Positions 26,552-35,205 of a stretch of DNA of 64,000 nucleotides are shown here, in pieces. Under the pieces are notes generated by a model, which saw only the letters and a list, made by a program, of their open reading frames with translations, had not been told where the DNA came from and searched no databases. Source of the DNA: UBA1756 sp045222555. GTDB taxonomy: Bacteria; Bacteroidota; Bacteroidia; Bacteroidales; WCHB1-69. The stretch's first letter is position 1. Every line of letters starts with the position of its first letter. The DNA lies in assembly GCA_045222555.1 (NCBI GenBank), contig JBGUYY010000088.1, forward strand, positions 124,001 to 188,000, written 5' to 3'. The position numbers were made by a program, and so were the translations under genes.

Positions 26552-27340
26552 ATGAGAAAGATTGTATTGATTATCGGATTGCTTTTGGCATTCACCCATT
26601 TTACTGCCTATGCACAAAAGGGCGCCGACATTGAGTTGCGCGCCGGAGAGGTGGATTCCACCACCCACATGATTTGGCTCAGCCCCAGCTTCGCCTACCA
26701 GTGGCCCTTCGGTTCTCTGAAGGAGACTTTCAAGTCGAACATGAACCTGGGAGCAGACCTGACGTACAAGACCAACACGAACTGGACTGTCAGTCTGGAC
26801 TTTAACTACCTTTTCGGTTCCAAACTGCGCAACCAGGCGGCTGTGGTGGGGGCTGACATGCTCACCTCCAATGGCGACCTGATTGATGGTAACGGCCTGA
26901 AAGCCACCATCTATTTCGAGGGACGCTACTGGAATATCAGTGCTGGTGTGGGAAAAATTATTCCTGTGAGCCGTTGGCGTAATTCGGGTATCTGGCTGAA
27001 AATCAATGCTGGGTATTTCGAACACAAAATCCGCATCAACGACCCCGACGACCAGATTCCACAGCTCGCTGGCGACTATCGCAAATGCTACGACCAACGC
27101 TGTAACGGCTTCTGCCTCACACAGTTCGTCGGTTATCTTTTCATGCAGAAGAGACGTGTATGTAGCTTCTATGCTGGTTTCGAGGTGTCGGAAATCTGGA
27201 GCAAAAGCAGCCGCGACTTCAATATTGTGTTGGGAGGAAAAGACGAGACCAAGAAGTTCAGCGTGCTCCTCGGTCCTAAAATCGGATGGGTGGTGCCGCT
27301 GTACGAAAAACGCAAAATCCATACGCTCTACCGGTATTAG
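26552..27340 (+). CDS. Outer membrane beta-barrel-like protein of unknown function
   Basis: 262 residues from the ATG of MRKIVLIIGLLLAFTHFTAYAQ; earlier in-frame starts overlap the promoter. After the signal peptide the chain alternates aromatic and polar residues (MIWLSPSFAYQWPFGS, NTNWTVSLDFNYLFGSKLR, ATIYFEGRYWNISAGVGKIIP, GIWLKINAGYFEHKIRI, CSFYAGFEVSEIW) and ends near an aromatic (IHTLYRY), features of small 8-10-stranded outer-membrane barrels. Four Cys occur in a central loop, unusual for a barrel. It starts a plus-strand run with waaA and priA and may serve the envelope, but the function is unknown. Confidence 0.7.
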   Translation: MRKIVLIIGLLLAFTHFTAYAQKGADIELRAGEVDSTTHMIWLSPSFAYQWPFGSLKETFKSNMNLGADLTYKTNTNWTVSLDFNYLFGSKLRNQAAVVGADMLTSNGDLIDGNGLKATIYFEGRYWNISAGVGKIIPVSRWRNSGIWLKINAGYFEHKIRINDPDDQIPQLAGDYRKCYDQRCNGFCLTQFVGYLFMQKRRVCSFYAGFEVSEIWSKSSRDFNIVLGGKDETKKFSVLLGPKIGWVVPLYEKRKIHTLYRY

Positions 27341-27348
27341 CCATTCCC

Positions 27349-28578
27349 ATGAGACTCCTCTACACTATCTCCATTCATTTGTACAATGCTGGCATTGCGA
27401 TTGCGGCGCTTTTCAACGAAAAAGCCCGCCTGCTGTATCGCGGCCGCAAGGCCACTTTCCCCCTGCTGGCAGAAAAGTGTGCGGGAAAGTCGATCATCTG
27501 GCTGCATGCCGCTTCTTTGGGTGAGTATGAGCAGGGTAAACCATTGATACAGAAATTGAAACAACGTTATCCGAACGCTACTTTTCTCGTTACTTTCTTT
27601 TCCCCTTCCGGTTATGAGGTCAAGAAAACCGACCCTGATATCGACATTGCTTGTTATTTGCCCGCCGATACGCCCCGTAATGTGCGGCATTTCTTGGACA
27701 TTGTTCGTCCTCAGGCCGCCTTTTTTGTGAAGTATGAGTATTGGTATAATTTTATGAAAGGATTGAAAGACAGAAAGATACCTTTTTACTATCTTTCCGC
27801 CATCTTTCGCCCCTCTCAGTATTTCTTCAAGCCTTACGGCCGTTGGTTCGCTCGTCAACTTCAAAGCTGTACCCGCTTTTTTGTTCAAAATGAAAAGTCT
27901 TGTCAGCTATTGAAAGAAATTGGAATAGAGAAAGTTACTATTACAGGCGATACCCGTTTCGACCGTGTTTATGCCATTTCTCAGCAGAATGAGGCGTTGG
28001 ATTTTATGGAGGAGTTCAAAGGCAACTCCAAGCTGCTGGTAGTGGGCAGCAGCTGGCAGCCCGATGAAACGGTGGTGCACCAAATACTCGCTGAAATCAA
28101 AAATGACTATAAGATTGTTTTTGCTCCGCATGTCATTAGTAAAGAACATGTTAACGCTATAAAATCGCAATTTTCTTCAGAAAAAATCATCTGTTTTTCG
28201 GAGAGAACAGGCCAAAATTTGGCAGAGTATAACCTTTTTATCATTGACACCATCGGTTTGTTGAGCCGTATCTACAAGTATGCGGATGTGGCGATGGTGG
28301 GCGGAGGTTTTGAGACGGGCTTGCACAACACGTTGGAGGCGGCTGTGTTTGGCATTCCAGTGTTTTTCGGTCCGAAGTATGCGAAATTCAACGAAGCGAT
28401 TGAGTTGGTGCGTCGTGAAGGTGGCTTTTCTGTGCAGAATGCGGAGGAGATGCGCCAGATTATGGCAAGATTCAAGGCCGAGCCAGATTTCTACCAGAAG
28501 ACCTGCCGTATCTGTTCTGATTTTGTGAAGGAGAACCTTGGCGCATGTGACAAGATTCTTGCAGAGGTCAATATCTAA
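27349..28578 (+). CDS. waaA: 3-deoxy-D-manno-octulosonic acid (Kdo) transferase
   Basis: 409 residues from ATG 27349 (MRLLYTISIHLYNAG), 8 bases after the previous stop; a longer start inside the upstream gene was rejected. GT30 family: it moves Kdo from CMP-Kdo to lipid IVA on the cytoplasmic face of the inner membrane, beginning the LPS core. Visible motifs: WLHAASLGEYEQGKPLI (family HAASVGE with the acceptor-activating Glu), TFFSPSGYEV, VKYEYWYNF, ITGDTRFDRVY, and the CMP-binding GGGFETGLHNTLEAAVFGIPVFFGP. An N-terminal membrane anchor covers about residues 1-25. Confidence 0.95.
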   Translation: MRLLYTISIHLYNAGIAIAALFNEKARLLYRGRKATFPLLAEKCAGKSIIWLHAASLGEYEQGKPLIQKLKQRYPNATFLVTFFSPSGYEVKKTDPDIDIACYLPADTPRNVRHFLDIVRPQAAFFVKYEYWYNFMKGLKDRKIPFYYLSAIFRPSQYFFKPYGRWFARQLQSCTRFFVQNEKSCQLLKEIGIEKVTITGDTRFDRVYAISQQNEALDFMEEFKGNSKLLVVGSSWQPDETVVHQILAEIKNDYKIVFAPHVISKEHVNAIKSQFSSEKIICFSERTGQNLAEYNLFIIDTIGLLSRIYKYADVAMVGGGFETGLHNTLEAAVFGIPVFFGPKYAKFNEAIELVRREGGFSVQNAEEMRQIMARFKAEPDFYQKTCRICSDFVKENLGACDKILAEVNI

Positions 28579-28587
28579 ACCATCGCC

Positions 28588-31086
28588 ATGGATACTTTTT
28601 TTGCTGACATTCTTCTATCCCTTCCCCTCAAAGGCACGTTTACTTATCGGATTCCGCAGGCGCTGATCGGGCAGGTGAGATTCGGTATTCGTGTGGTGGT
28701 TCCTTTTGGCACCAAAAAACTCTACTCGGGATTGGTGCTGAAGGTGCATCAAACTGTTCCACAGACGGTTAACATCAAGTATATTTTGGATGTGATTGAT
28801 GAACTGCCGGTGATTTCCGAGCCGCAGTTGCAGCTGTGGCAATGGATGGCCGACTACTATCTTTGTACGTTGGGTGAGGTGATGGCTTGTGCGTTGCCTT
28901 CGGCATTGAAACTGGCGGGGGAGACGAATGTTCAGCTGCATCCCGACTTCGACGGGGACCTCTCGGAGCTTAACGAGCGGGAGGTGAGCATCGTGGAAGC
29001 GGTAGCCCACCATCAGATGACGACCATCAGCGAGCTGTCGAAATCGTTGCAACTTCCGAAAATCCATCCCTACATTAAGTCGCTGGTGGAAAAGCAGGTC
29101 ATTCGCACCGACGAAGAGATCCGCGATCCCTACCGGCCCAAACGCGAGACATATATTGCTTTAGCTGAGCCTTACGCTCATGATGAAGAGAAACTCTATG
29201 CCCTGTTGAATGAGTTGGAGGCCTCGAAGAGGATGGCCAAACAGGCGGAGGTGCTGCTTGTTTTCTTGAGCATTCTGCAAAAAAATGGCATATTCAATGA
29301 TTTTTCTAAGAGTATTATAAAAAAGGAATTAACGGAAAATCAAAGAGTTTCGCCTTCTTCTTTACAAAAATTAATTGAGAAGAAAGTGCTAGAAGAAAAG
29401 CATGTTGTCATCAGCCGGTTGGAGACGTTTGATGCGCAGGAGACTGCGGAGAGCATCCAGCTTTCGGAGGCGCAGGGTGCGGCATTGGAGCAGATCAAGC
29501 AGCAATTTGGCACTTTCCAGAGTGTTTTGCTGCATGGTGTGACGGGGAGTGGCAAGACGGAAATGTACATCAAGTTGATTGATGAGGTGTTGAAAAGCGG
29601 GAAGCAGGTGTTGTATCTGTTGCCTGAGATTGCACTCACATCTCAGATTATCAATCGTTTGCGAAAATATTTTGGAGATAAAGTCGGGGTGTATCACTCC
29701 CGTTTCAACGAGTATGAGCGGGTGGAGATTTGGGATCGGGTGTTGAACAGCGACAAGGCTTTGGAAGGGAAGTATCAGTTGGTGTTAGGGGCACGATCGG
29801 CATTGTTATTGCCTTTCAGTAACTTAGGACTTGTGGTGGTGGATGAGGAGCACGACCAGTCGTACAAGCAGTTGGATCCTGCTCCGCGCTATCATGCCCG
29901 CGACTGTGCCATCATGCTGGCGCAGCTGCACCATGCGAAAGTGTTGTTGGGAACGGCCACGCCTTCGTTGGAGACTTTTTACAATGTACAGCAGAAGAAA
30001 TTTGGCTATGTGCCTTTGATGAAACGTTTTGCGAAGAGTGTGCTTCCTGAGGTGTGGGTGGTGAATATGGCGGAAAGTGTGCGTCAGCGCAAAGTGACGG
30101 GCATTTTTTCACAATTTTTAATAGATAAAATTGCGGCGGCGTTGGAGCGGAAGGAGCAAGTTATTCTGTTCCAGAATCGACGGGGCTACTCGTTGCGGAT
30201 GATTTGCAACACCTGCCAGACTTCACCCACCTGCAGGTATTGTGATGTGACGCTTACTTACCACAAACGCAGCAACTTACTGAAATGTCACTATTGCGGT
30301 TACGCCATCGATGTACCCCAAGAGTGTCCCACCTGCCATAGCACTGATATTGAGATGCGGGGGTTCGGCACCGAAAAAATCGAGGATGAGTTGGCGGAGA
30401 TTTTCCCCAATGCGGTTATCCAGCGCATGGATATGGACACCACCCGTTCGAAAAACAGTCACCAGAAGATTATTTCCGACTTTGAGCAGCATAAAACCGA
30501 TATTTTGATTGGTACACAGATGGTTACAAAGGGGTTGGATTTCGACAGAGTGTCGGTGGTGGGGGTGCTGAGTGCGGACAACCTCATCAGTTTCCCCGAC
30601 TTTCGGGCTTTTGAGCGCGCCTTTCAGATCATGTCGCAGGTAAGTGGTCGTGCGGGACGCAAGGAGGTGCCGGGCACGGTGGTTATTCAGAGTTACCAGC
30701 CCGATCATCCTGCCCTCAAATATGTGGTCAGCAATGATTTCGCTTCGATGTATCGTTCGCAGATTGCGGAGCGCAAGCAGTTCTTCTATCCCCCCATTTG
30801 TCGTCTGATCAAAATCACGCTCAAGCATACGGACGAGACTCTTCTCAACGAGGCATCGTTGGTGCTGGCGCAGAGTCTGCGCAACGAATTCCAGAATGGG
30901 GTGTTAGGTCCTGAATTTCCGTTGGTTTCAAAAATACAATTGCAGTTTTTGAAAGATATTTGGATAAAGTTCCCGAAAGACCATCAGTTGAATGCCAGAA
31001 AGTTGCGGTTGGATGAGCTGATCCAGCAGTTCCGTGCACAGACGAAATATAAGGCGGTGCGAGTGGTGGTGAATGTGGATGCGTAG
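28588..31086 (+). CDS. priA: Primosomal replication-restart helicase PriA
   Basis: 832 residues. It reloads the replisome at collapsed forks. The N-terminal 3'-DNA-binding domain (VPLKGTFTY..., VVPFGTKKLYSGLVL) is followed by the helicase core: Walker A HGVTGSGKTEMY, motif II VDEEHDQSYKQ, LGTATPSLE and the C-terminal GTQMVTKGLDFDRVSVVGVL and SQVSGRAGR. Inserted between helicase halves is the zinc module with four CxxC pairs (CNTCQTSPTCRYC ... CHYCGY ... CPTC). Full length for the family, 9 bases after waaA. Confidence 0.97.
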   Translation: MDTFFADILLSLPLKGTFTYRIPQALIGQVRFGIRVVVPFGTKKLYSGLVLKVHQTVPQTVNIKYILDVIDELPVISEPQLQLWQWMADYYLCTLGEVMACALPSALKLAGETNVQLHPDFDGDLSELNEREVSIVEAVAHHQMTTISELSKSLQLPKIHPYIKSLVEKQVIRTDEEIRDPYRPKRETYIALAEPYAHDEEKLYALLNELEASKRMAKQAEVLLVFLSILQKNGIFNDFSKSIIKKELTENQRVSPSSLQKLIEKKVLEEKHVVISRLETFDAQETAESIQLSEAQGAALEQIKQQFGTFQSVLLHGVTGSGKTEMYIKLIDEVLKSGKQVLYLLPEIALTSQIINRLRKYFGDKVGVYHSRFNEYERVEIWDRVLNSDKALEGKYQLVLGARSALLLPFSNLGLVVVDEEHDQSYKQLDPAPRYHARDCAIMLAQLHHAKVLLGTATPSLETFYNVQQKKFGYVPLMKRFAKSVLPEVWVVNMAESVRQRKVTGIFSQFLIDKIAAALERKEQVILFQNRRGYSLRMICNTCQTSPTCRYCDVTLTYHKRSNLLKCHYCGYAIDVPQECPTCHSTDIEMRGFGTEKIEDELAEIFPNAVIQRMDMDTTRSKNSHQKIISDFEQHKTDILIGTQMVTKGLDFDRVSVVGVLSADNLISFPDFRAFERAFQIMSQVSGRAGRKEVPGTVVIQSYQPDHPALKYVVSNDFASMYRSQIAERKQFFYPPICRLIKITLKHTDETLLNEASLVLAQSLRNEFQNGVLGPEFPLVSKIQLQFLKDIWIKFPKDHQLNARKLRLDELIQQFRAQTKYKAVRVVVNVDA

Positions 31087-31108
31087 GCGAGGATTCAGAA
31101 AAAAGATG

Positions 31109-31116
31109 TATTTTTG
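31109..31116 (+). promoter_or_regulatory. Bacteroidota -7 promoter element for LD-carboxypeptidase
   Basis: TATTTTTG 22 bases before the ATG at 31138. Its position excludes the TTG alternative start at 31114, which lies inside it. Confidence 0.65.
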
Positions 31117-31137
31117 CATTCCCAAAATACTCCAACC

Positions 31138-32049
31138 ATGACCTTTCCTCCTTATCTGCATCCCGGAGATTGCATCGGCATTGTGGCTCCTGCCCGTAAG
31201 ATTTCCCCCAATGAGGTAAAACCGGCTATCGATTTTCTTGAAACCCAGGGCTTTCGAGTGGCTGTCGGTAAGAATCTTTTCAACAAGCATTTCCAGTTTG
31301 CGGGTACCGATGAGGAGCGCACTGCTGATTTTCAGGCTTTTATGGATGATCCTGACATCAAGGCGATTTGGTGTGCGCGTGGCGGTTACGGCTCGGTGCG
31401 CATCATCGACCGGCTTGATTTCACAAATTTTATGAATCATCCCAAATGGGTTTGTGGCTACAGCGATATTACCGTTTTTCATTCTCACCTCCACCAGCTG
31501 GGTGTGGCTACGCTTCATTGCACAATGCCAGTTAAAATCAATAAGGAGGATTTGGATAATATGAATAATCGCACGATGATTCAGGCACTTACGGGTGGCG
31601 TTTTGGCTTATACTATGCCAAATTTTGGCATGAATAGAGCAGGAACAGCGGTGGGAGAGCTGGTTGGCGGGAATTTGTCGATCCTCTATTCTTTGTTGGG
31701 GTCGGCTTCTGATGTGGACACGACGGGAAAGATTTTATTCATTGAGGATTTGGACGAGCATCTGTACCATGTGGATCGGATGATGCAGGCGTTGAAACGT
31801 GCGGGTAAGCTTGCGGGGTTAGCTGGTTTGGTGGTGGGTACGATGGAGGACATGCACAATCTTGACCCGAACAATCCGTTTGGACAGACTGCTGAGGAGA
31901 TTGTGGCGGCTTGTTGTGCAGAGTATGGTTATCCCGTTTGCTACCAATTTCCGACGGGGCATGGGGAGCACAATGTTGCATTAAAGATGGGTGCGAAAGT
32001 CACATTGTCGGTCACGCCCGGAGGGGGAACTTTGATTTTTAACGAATAA
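31138..32049 (+). CDS. LD-carboxypeptidase (peptidase family S66)
   Basis: 303 residues, cytoplasmic. It removes the terminal D-Ala from recycled murein tetrapeptides. N-terminal LHPGDCIGIVAPARKIS; the nucleophile Ser in KWVCGYSDITVFH (about residue 108); the Glu/His partners in LFIEDLDEHLYHVDRM and in FPTGHGEHNVALKMGAKVTL, which is the conserved C-terminal block. WCARGGYGSVRIIDRLD is the second family signature. Its own promoter and the PlsC-like gene 20 bases downstream suggest a two-gene unit. Confidence 0.93.
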   Translation: MTFPPYLHPGDCIGIVAPARKISPNEVKPAIDFLETQGFRVAVGKNLFNKHFQFAGTDEERTADFQAFMDDPDIKAIWCARGGYGSVRIIDRLDFTNFMNHPKWVCGYSDITVFHSHLHQLGVATLHCTMPVKINKEDLDNMNNRTMIQALTGGVLAYTMPNFGMNRAGTAVGELVGGNLSILYSLLGSASDVDTTGKILFIEDLDEHLYHVDRMMQALKRAGKLAGLAGLVVGTMEDMHNLDPNNPFGQTAEEIVAACCAEYGYPVCYQFPTGHGEHNVALKMGAKVTLSVTPGGGTLIFNE

Positions 32050-32069
32050 TAACACTCAAACATAGTCTT

Positions 32070-32666
32070 ATGAGAAGGTTTAATGCTTTTGTCCTCAAAT
32101 TATTAGGTTATAAGATTGATTGTGTCAACATTCCACCGGAGATTGAAAAGTGTGTATTGTTGTTCGCGCCGCATACGAGTTATTATGATTTTTTAATTGG
32201 CACGATGGCCATCAATGTGATGGGTTTCAAGGCGTCGTTGCTCATCAAGAAGGAGGCTTTTTTCTGGCCGTTGGGTCCGATTTTGCGCAAGTGTGGTGGT
32301 ATTCCGATCGACCGTGCCAATGTGAAGAAATTTCCAGTTTTTGCAGCGGAGTATATCAAGAAGCAGGACAAGATTGCGTTTTTGATTTCCCCTGAAGGCA
32401 CCCGCAAGCTGAATCCCAACTGGAAGCGAGGTTTCTATTTCATTGCGCAGGAGGCTGGTGTGCCGATAGTACCCGGTTATTTGGATTTCCGTACGAAGCG
32501 GGGTGGCGTGCTGCCTACCTTCTTTCCCACAGGTGATTACGAGAAGGATTTGGCTGAGTTGGAGAAAAACTACTACGGGATGCACGGCTTCCGTAAAGGC
32601 AAGTTCAATCTGGAGGACAAGCCGTATGCCTTCCCTGAATGGCTGGAGGAGGGGAAGAAGAAATAA
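32070..32666 (+). CDS. 1-acyl-sn-glycerol-3-phosphate acyltransferase-like (PlsC superfamily)
   Basis: 198 residues. Motif I is LFAPHTSYYDFLIG (HxxxxD, about 31-36), motif II is the GGIPIDRANVK stretch and motif III is ISPEGTRKLNPNWKRGFYFIA (EGTR), with motif IV in VPIVPGYLDF. Short form with no clear membrane helix. It acylates lysophosphatidate or a related lipid at the inner membrane. It begins 20 bases after the LD-carboxypeptidase stop. Different subfamily from the 377-residue acyltransferase at 12115. Confidence 0.88.
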   Translation: MRRFNAFVLKLLGYKIDCVNIPPEIEKCVLLFAPHTSYYDFLIGTMAINVMGFKASLLIKKEAFFWPLGPILRKCGGIPIDRANVKKFPVFAAEYIKKQDKIAFLISPEGTRKLNPNWKRGFYFIAQEAGVPIVPGYLDFRTKRGGVLPTFFPTGDYEKDLAELEKNYYGMHGFRKGKFNLEDKPYAFPEWLEEGKKK

Positions 32667-32677
32667 AGCCCTCACTT

Positions 32678-34960
32678 CTATTGTTTAATGATTTTCTCTA
32701 CGGAGAACAGTTCCTCTTTTTCCCATATTTGCATGAAGTAAAGTCCGGCGGGCCATGTTTGCGTGGAGATGGTCGTATTGACTTCTGTTAGTGTTTGATC
32801 TACCAACATTCGCCCCGTTATGTCGTAGATGCAGACTCGAATATTATCACTGCCAATTTTTTTCATCGTCAGATTGTCAGACTGACTTTTCTCCTTGCTT
32901 ATCACGATGTTCTCTTGGAAGGGGTTGGGAGTGATGGAGAGAATTTGTCGTCGGGTGTTTGACAGGGCATTTCGGTGAGAGTCGGTGTGGGGACGGTAGA
33001 TGAATCCGTCGGAACGCAGGGGGAGGGAGTAGAGTCCTGCCTCGTTGAGGGCGCGAACGGTGACATAGTAGTGCTTTTGTTCATTCAGTTTTAGACGCTC
33101 GGAGAAGTGTGTTTGGGTGGTAAAGCCTGTGAGCAAAGGTCTTGTGAAGTATGGGGTTGTATAGTGGACGGCGTATTCGTAGCCGACAATGGCGGATAGG
33201 GTGTCGGTGGCTTCATTCCAGTTGGCGGATACCATTTGGTTGTGAATTTCATCGATGTCGTTGCCCAAACCGTCGTTGACGGTGCCGGTCAGGATAGGCG
33301 GGGTGACTGCTTGTGGCAGAATGGAGTTCCATGTGGCCACCCAGCCTGCGGCGGTGGTGGCGCAGTCGGAGCGGAACTCGAGGGTGAGGGCATTGCCGGT
33401 GGCGCGCACGGTGCCGGGTGAGTGCGTGTTGAAGCGTCCGATAAGGGGTGAGAAGACGGAGGCTCCGTCGTAAATCCACAGGAAATCATAGTTTTCTTCC
33501 AGCTCAAAAGTTGTGAAGGTGAGTTCGATGGCTTCGGCATTTTCCACCTCAATGGTGATGATTTGGCGTTCATCGTTGCCGTAGTTTCCATCCTGTCCGC
33601 CCGAATCGGTGAGGGTCCCACTGGTAGTGTGGTAGGTGGTGACAGGGGTGTCGTGGTTCACGAGCTTGAAGTAGAGGTTCCAGTTCCAGTAGGGTCCGGG
33701 GTCGGTGTGCGACTGGCTGGGAAAATGTTGGTGGCCGCGTATTTTGGTACAGGCCGTCTCGCCGCCGAGACTGTGAAGACCACTGTTGAGCACGGTGCCG
33801 TCGTCGAGGGTGTCGCGGTAGAACATGCGCAGGGGCGGTATGTTGTTGCGGTCGCAGATGTTTCGAGTGAGCAGGGCGGAACTTTGGTACATGGCGGGGG
33901 TGAAGTAGCTGGCGATGTTGCCGTAGGCCTCGTGCTCGATGCCGACTGTGTAGGGGTTGCAGTTGCCGACGTGCCAGGCCTTGTCGGCTTCGCGCACCAT
34001 CTGGGTGATCTGTCCGTCGATGGAGCGTACCACATAGTGGGCGGAAGCCTGTGCTCCCACCCCGTTGTAGGTGCAGTTCTGGAACCATGCGATGGATCCT
34101 GCGTATGTTCCTTGTGTGTAGTGGATGGTGACGGCAGAGATGGTGTGGCCGCTGCGCCCCGAATAGTTGCAGCTTCCCGCAGGATTCCAGATGGCACCAG
34201 GGTAATCGGTATTCTCATCTTTTGTATTTTCTATGGAAGCGGGGAATTCTTCTCTAATATTCTTATTATCAAATGTTTTACTGTCTGATATTGCTGTTTG
34301 TGGCGCTTGCAAAAGGGGCAGGTCTCTGCCAAAAACTTGCATTATGTCCACCGCTGGGAGCTGGATGTGGCAGGCTTCCCGGTAGGCTGCGGAGTTAGCG
34401 AACAGACAGTAGGCATAGTGTTGGCTGCTGACAGGAAATTTTGTTTCTGTGGAGGTGGGGATGGGTAGTTCCGACAGCTCGTCAAGAATGGGGAAACAGT
34501 CGGGCAGGGTTTGAGGTTGGAGGCCAAGCTGTTGTGCTATGGCAGCGAAAGCGGCGGCATAAGCCAGAATGTTGTCGCGAGGTGACTGCATGATTTTCTC
34601 GACGGGGACATCTGACAATTCGGACACACGTTGAAGGTTGTTGCGGAAAATGTCTTTTCCGTTGAGGGTGAGGCCCATTACGCCATAGGTATTAGGGATT
34701 TCACAGGGTTCTTGAGCGGAGGTGTCGGGAGCAAGGTGGTGAAAACGGGAGTAGGTGAAAGCCACGGTTTCCAACACCCCTCGCGGCACTGTGGGGTACA
34801 GGCGGTAGGCCTCTTGGAAGTAAGGTTCCACCTGTTTGTACTGTTGGATGATGGAGGCTTCAGTTTGCTTTTGAAGCCGTCTTAGTTCTTCATTCACAGG
34901 GTTTTGTGCGTAAACCATCGTAAGAGCGAAGAACAGGAGGATAAAGAACAATCGTTTCAT
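32678..34960 (-). CDS. T9SS-exported N-acetylmuramoyl-L-alanine amidase with CUB domain
   Basis: 760 residues. Signal peptide MKRLFFILLFFALTMVYAQ; a helical N-terminal region (~25-190: LYPTVPRGVLETVAFTYSRF, YGVMGLTLNGKDIF) resembling parts of wall-active proteins; an Amidase_2 zinc domain (~270-430) with the ligands in AVTIHYTQGTYAG, SAHYVVRSIDGQITQMVREADKAWHVG, YTVGIEHEAYG and IRGHQHFPSQSHTDPGPYW; a CUB domain (~435-545, IELTFTTFELEENYDFLWIYDG); a fibronectin III-like module; and a type A T9SS sorting domain (SITPNPFQENIVIS to EKIIKQ). It should cut the sugar-peptide bond of peptidoglycan outside the cell, perhaps against neighbouring bacteria or in scavenging. Confidence 0.9.
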   Translation of the reverse strand: MKRLFFILLFFALTMVYAQNPVNEELRRLQKQTEASIIQQYKQVEPYFQEAYRLYPTVPRGVLETVAFTYSRFHHLAPDTSAQEPCEIPNTYGVMGLTLNGKDIFRNNLQRVSELSDVPVEKIMQSPRDNILAYAAAFAAIAQQLGLQPQTLPDCFPILDELSELPIPTSTETKFPVSSQHYAYCLFANSAAYREACHIQLPAVDIMQVFGRDLPLLQAPQTAISDSKTFDNKNIREEFPASIENTKDENTDYPGAIWNPAGSCNYSGRSGHTISAVTIHYTQGTYAGSIAWFQNCTYNGVGAQASAHYVVRSIDGQITQMVREADKAWHVGNCNPYTVGIEHEAYGNIASYFTPAMYQSSALLTRNICDRNNIPPLRMFYRDTLDDGTVLNSGLHSLGGETACTKIRGHQHFPSQSHTDPGPYWNWNLYFKLVNHDTPVTTYHTTSGTLTDSGGQDGNYGNDERQIITIEVENAEAIELTFTTFELEENYDFLWIYDGASVFSPLIGRFNTHSPGTVRATGNALTLEFRSDCATTAAGWVATWNSILPQAVTPPILTGTVNDGLGNDIDEIHNQMVSANWNEATDTLSAIVGYEYAVHYTTPYFTRPLLTGFTTQTHFSERLKLNEQKHYYVTVRALNEAGLYSLPLRSDGFIYRPHTDSHRNALSNTRRQILSITPNPFQENIVISKEKSQSDNLTMKKIGSDNIRVCIYDITGRMLVDQTLTEVNTTISTQTWPAGLYFMQIWEKEELFSVEKIIKQ

Positions 34961-34994
34961 CGTATTGGATTTAATTAGTCAATAAAGAACGCTG

Positions 34995-35002
34995 CAAAGG
35001 TA
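34995..35002 (-). promoter_or_regulatory. Bacteroidota -7 promoter element for the amidase gene
   Basis: TACCTTTG on the minus strand followed by GCAG, 34 bases before the amidase ATG. Confidence 0.6.
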
Positions 35003-35136
35003 CTATGGCGGGCAAGTCATTTTCAAGAGCAAAATTTAAAATTAACATTAATTAACAAATAAACCTTTTCTATCATAGTATTAAGGCCTTCATGAAAGAA
35101 AAGGAAACTTTTTTCATTTTGAAATACAAAAAGTCG

Positions 35137-35144
35137 TATCTTTG
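35137..35144 (+). promoter_or_regulatory. Bacteroidota -7 promoter element for the Cys/Met PLP enzyme
   Basis: TATCTTTG followed by GCAC, 61 bases before the ATG at 35206. The rest of 34961-35205 is AT-rich non-coding sequence holding this and the opposite promoter. Confidence 0.65.
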
Positions 35145-35205
35145 CACCCGCTTTATGTGCGATACAATTTATTATTTATCATATTAATTTTTAAAATATT
35201 TTCAG

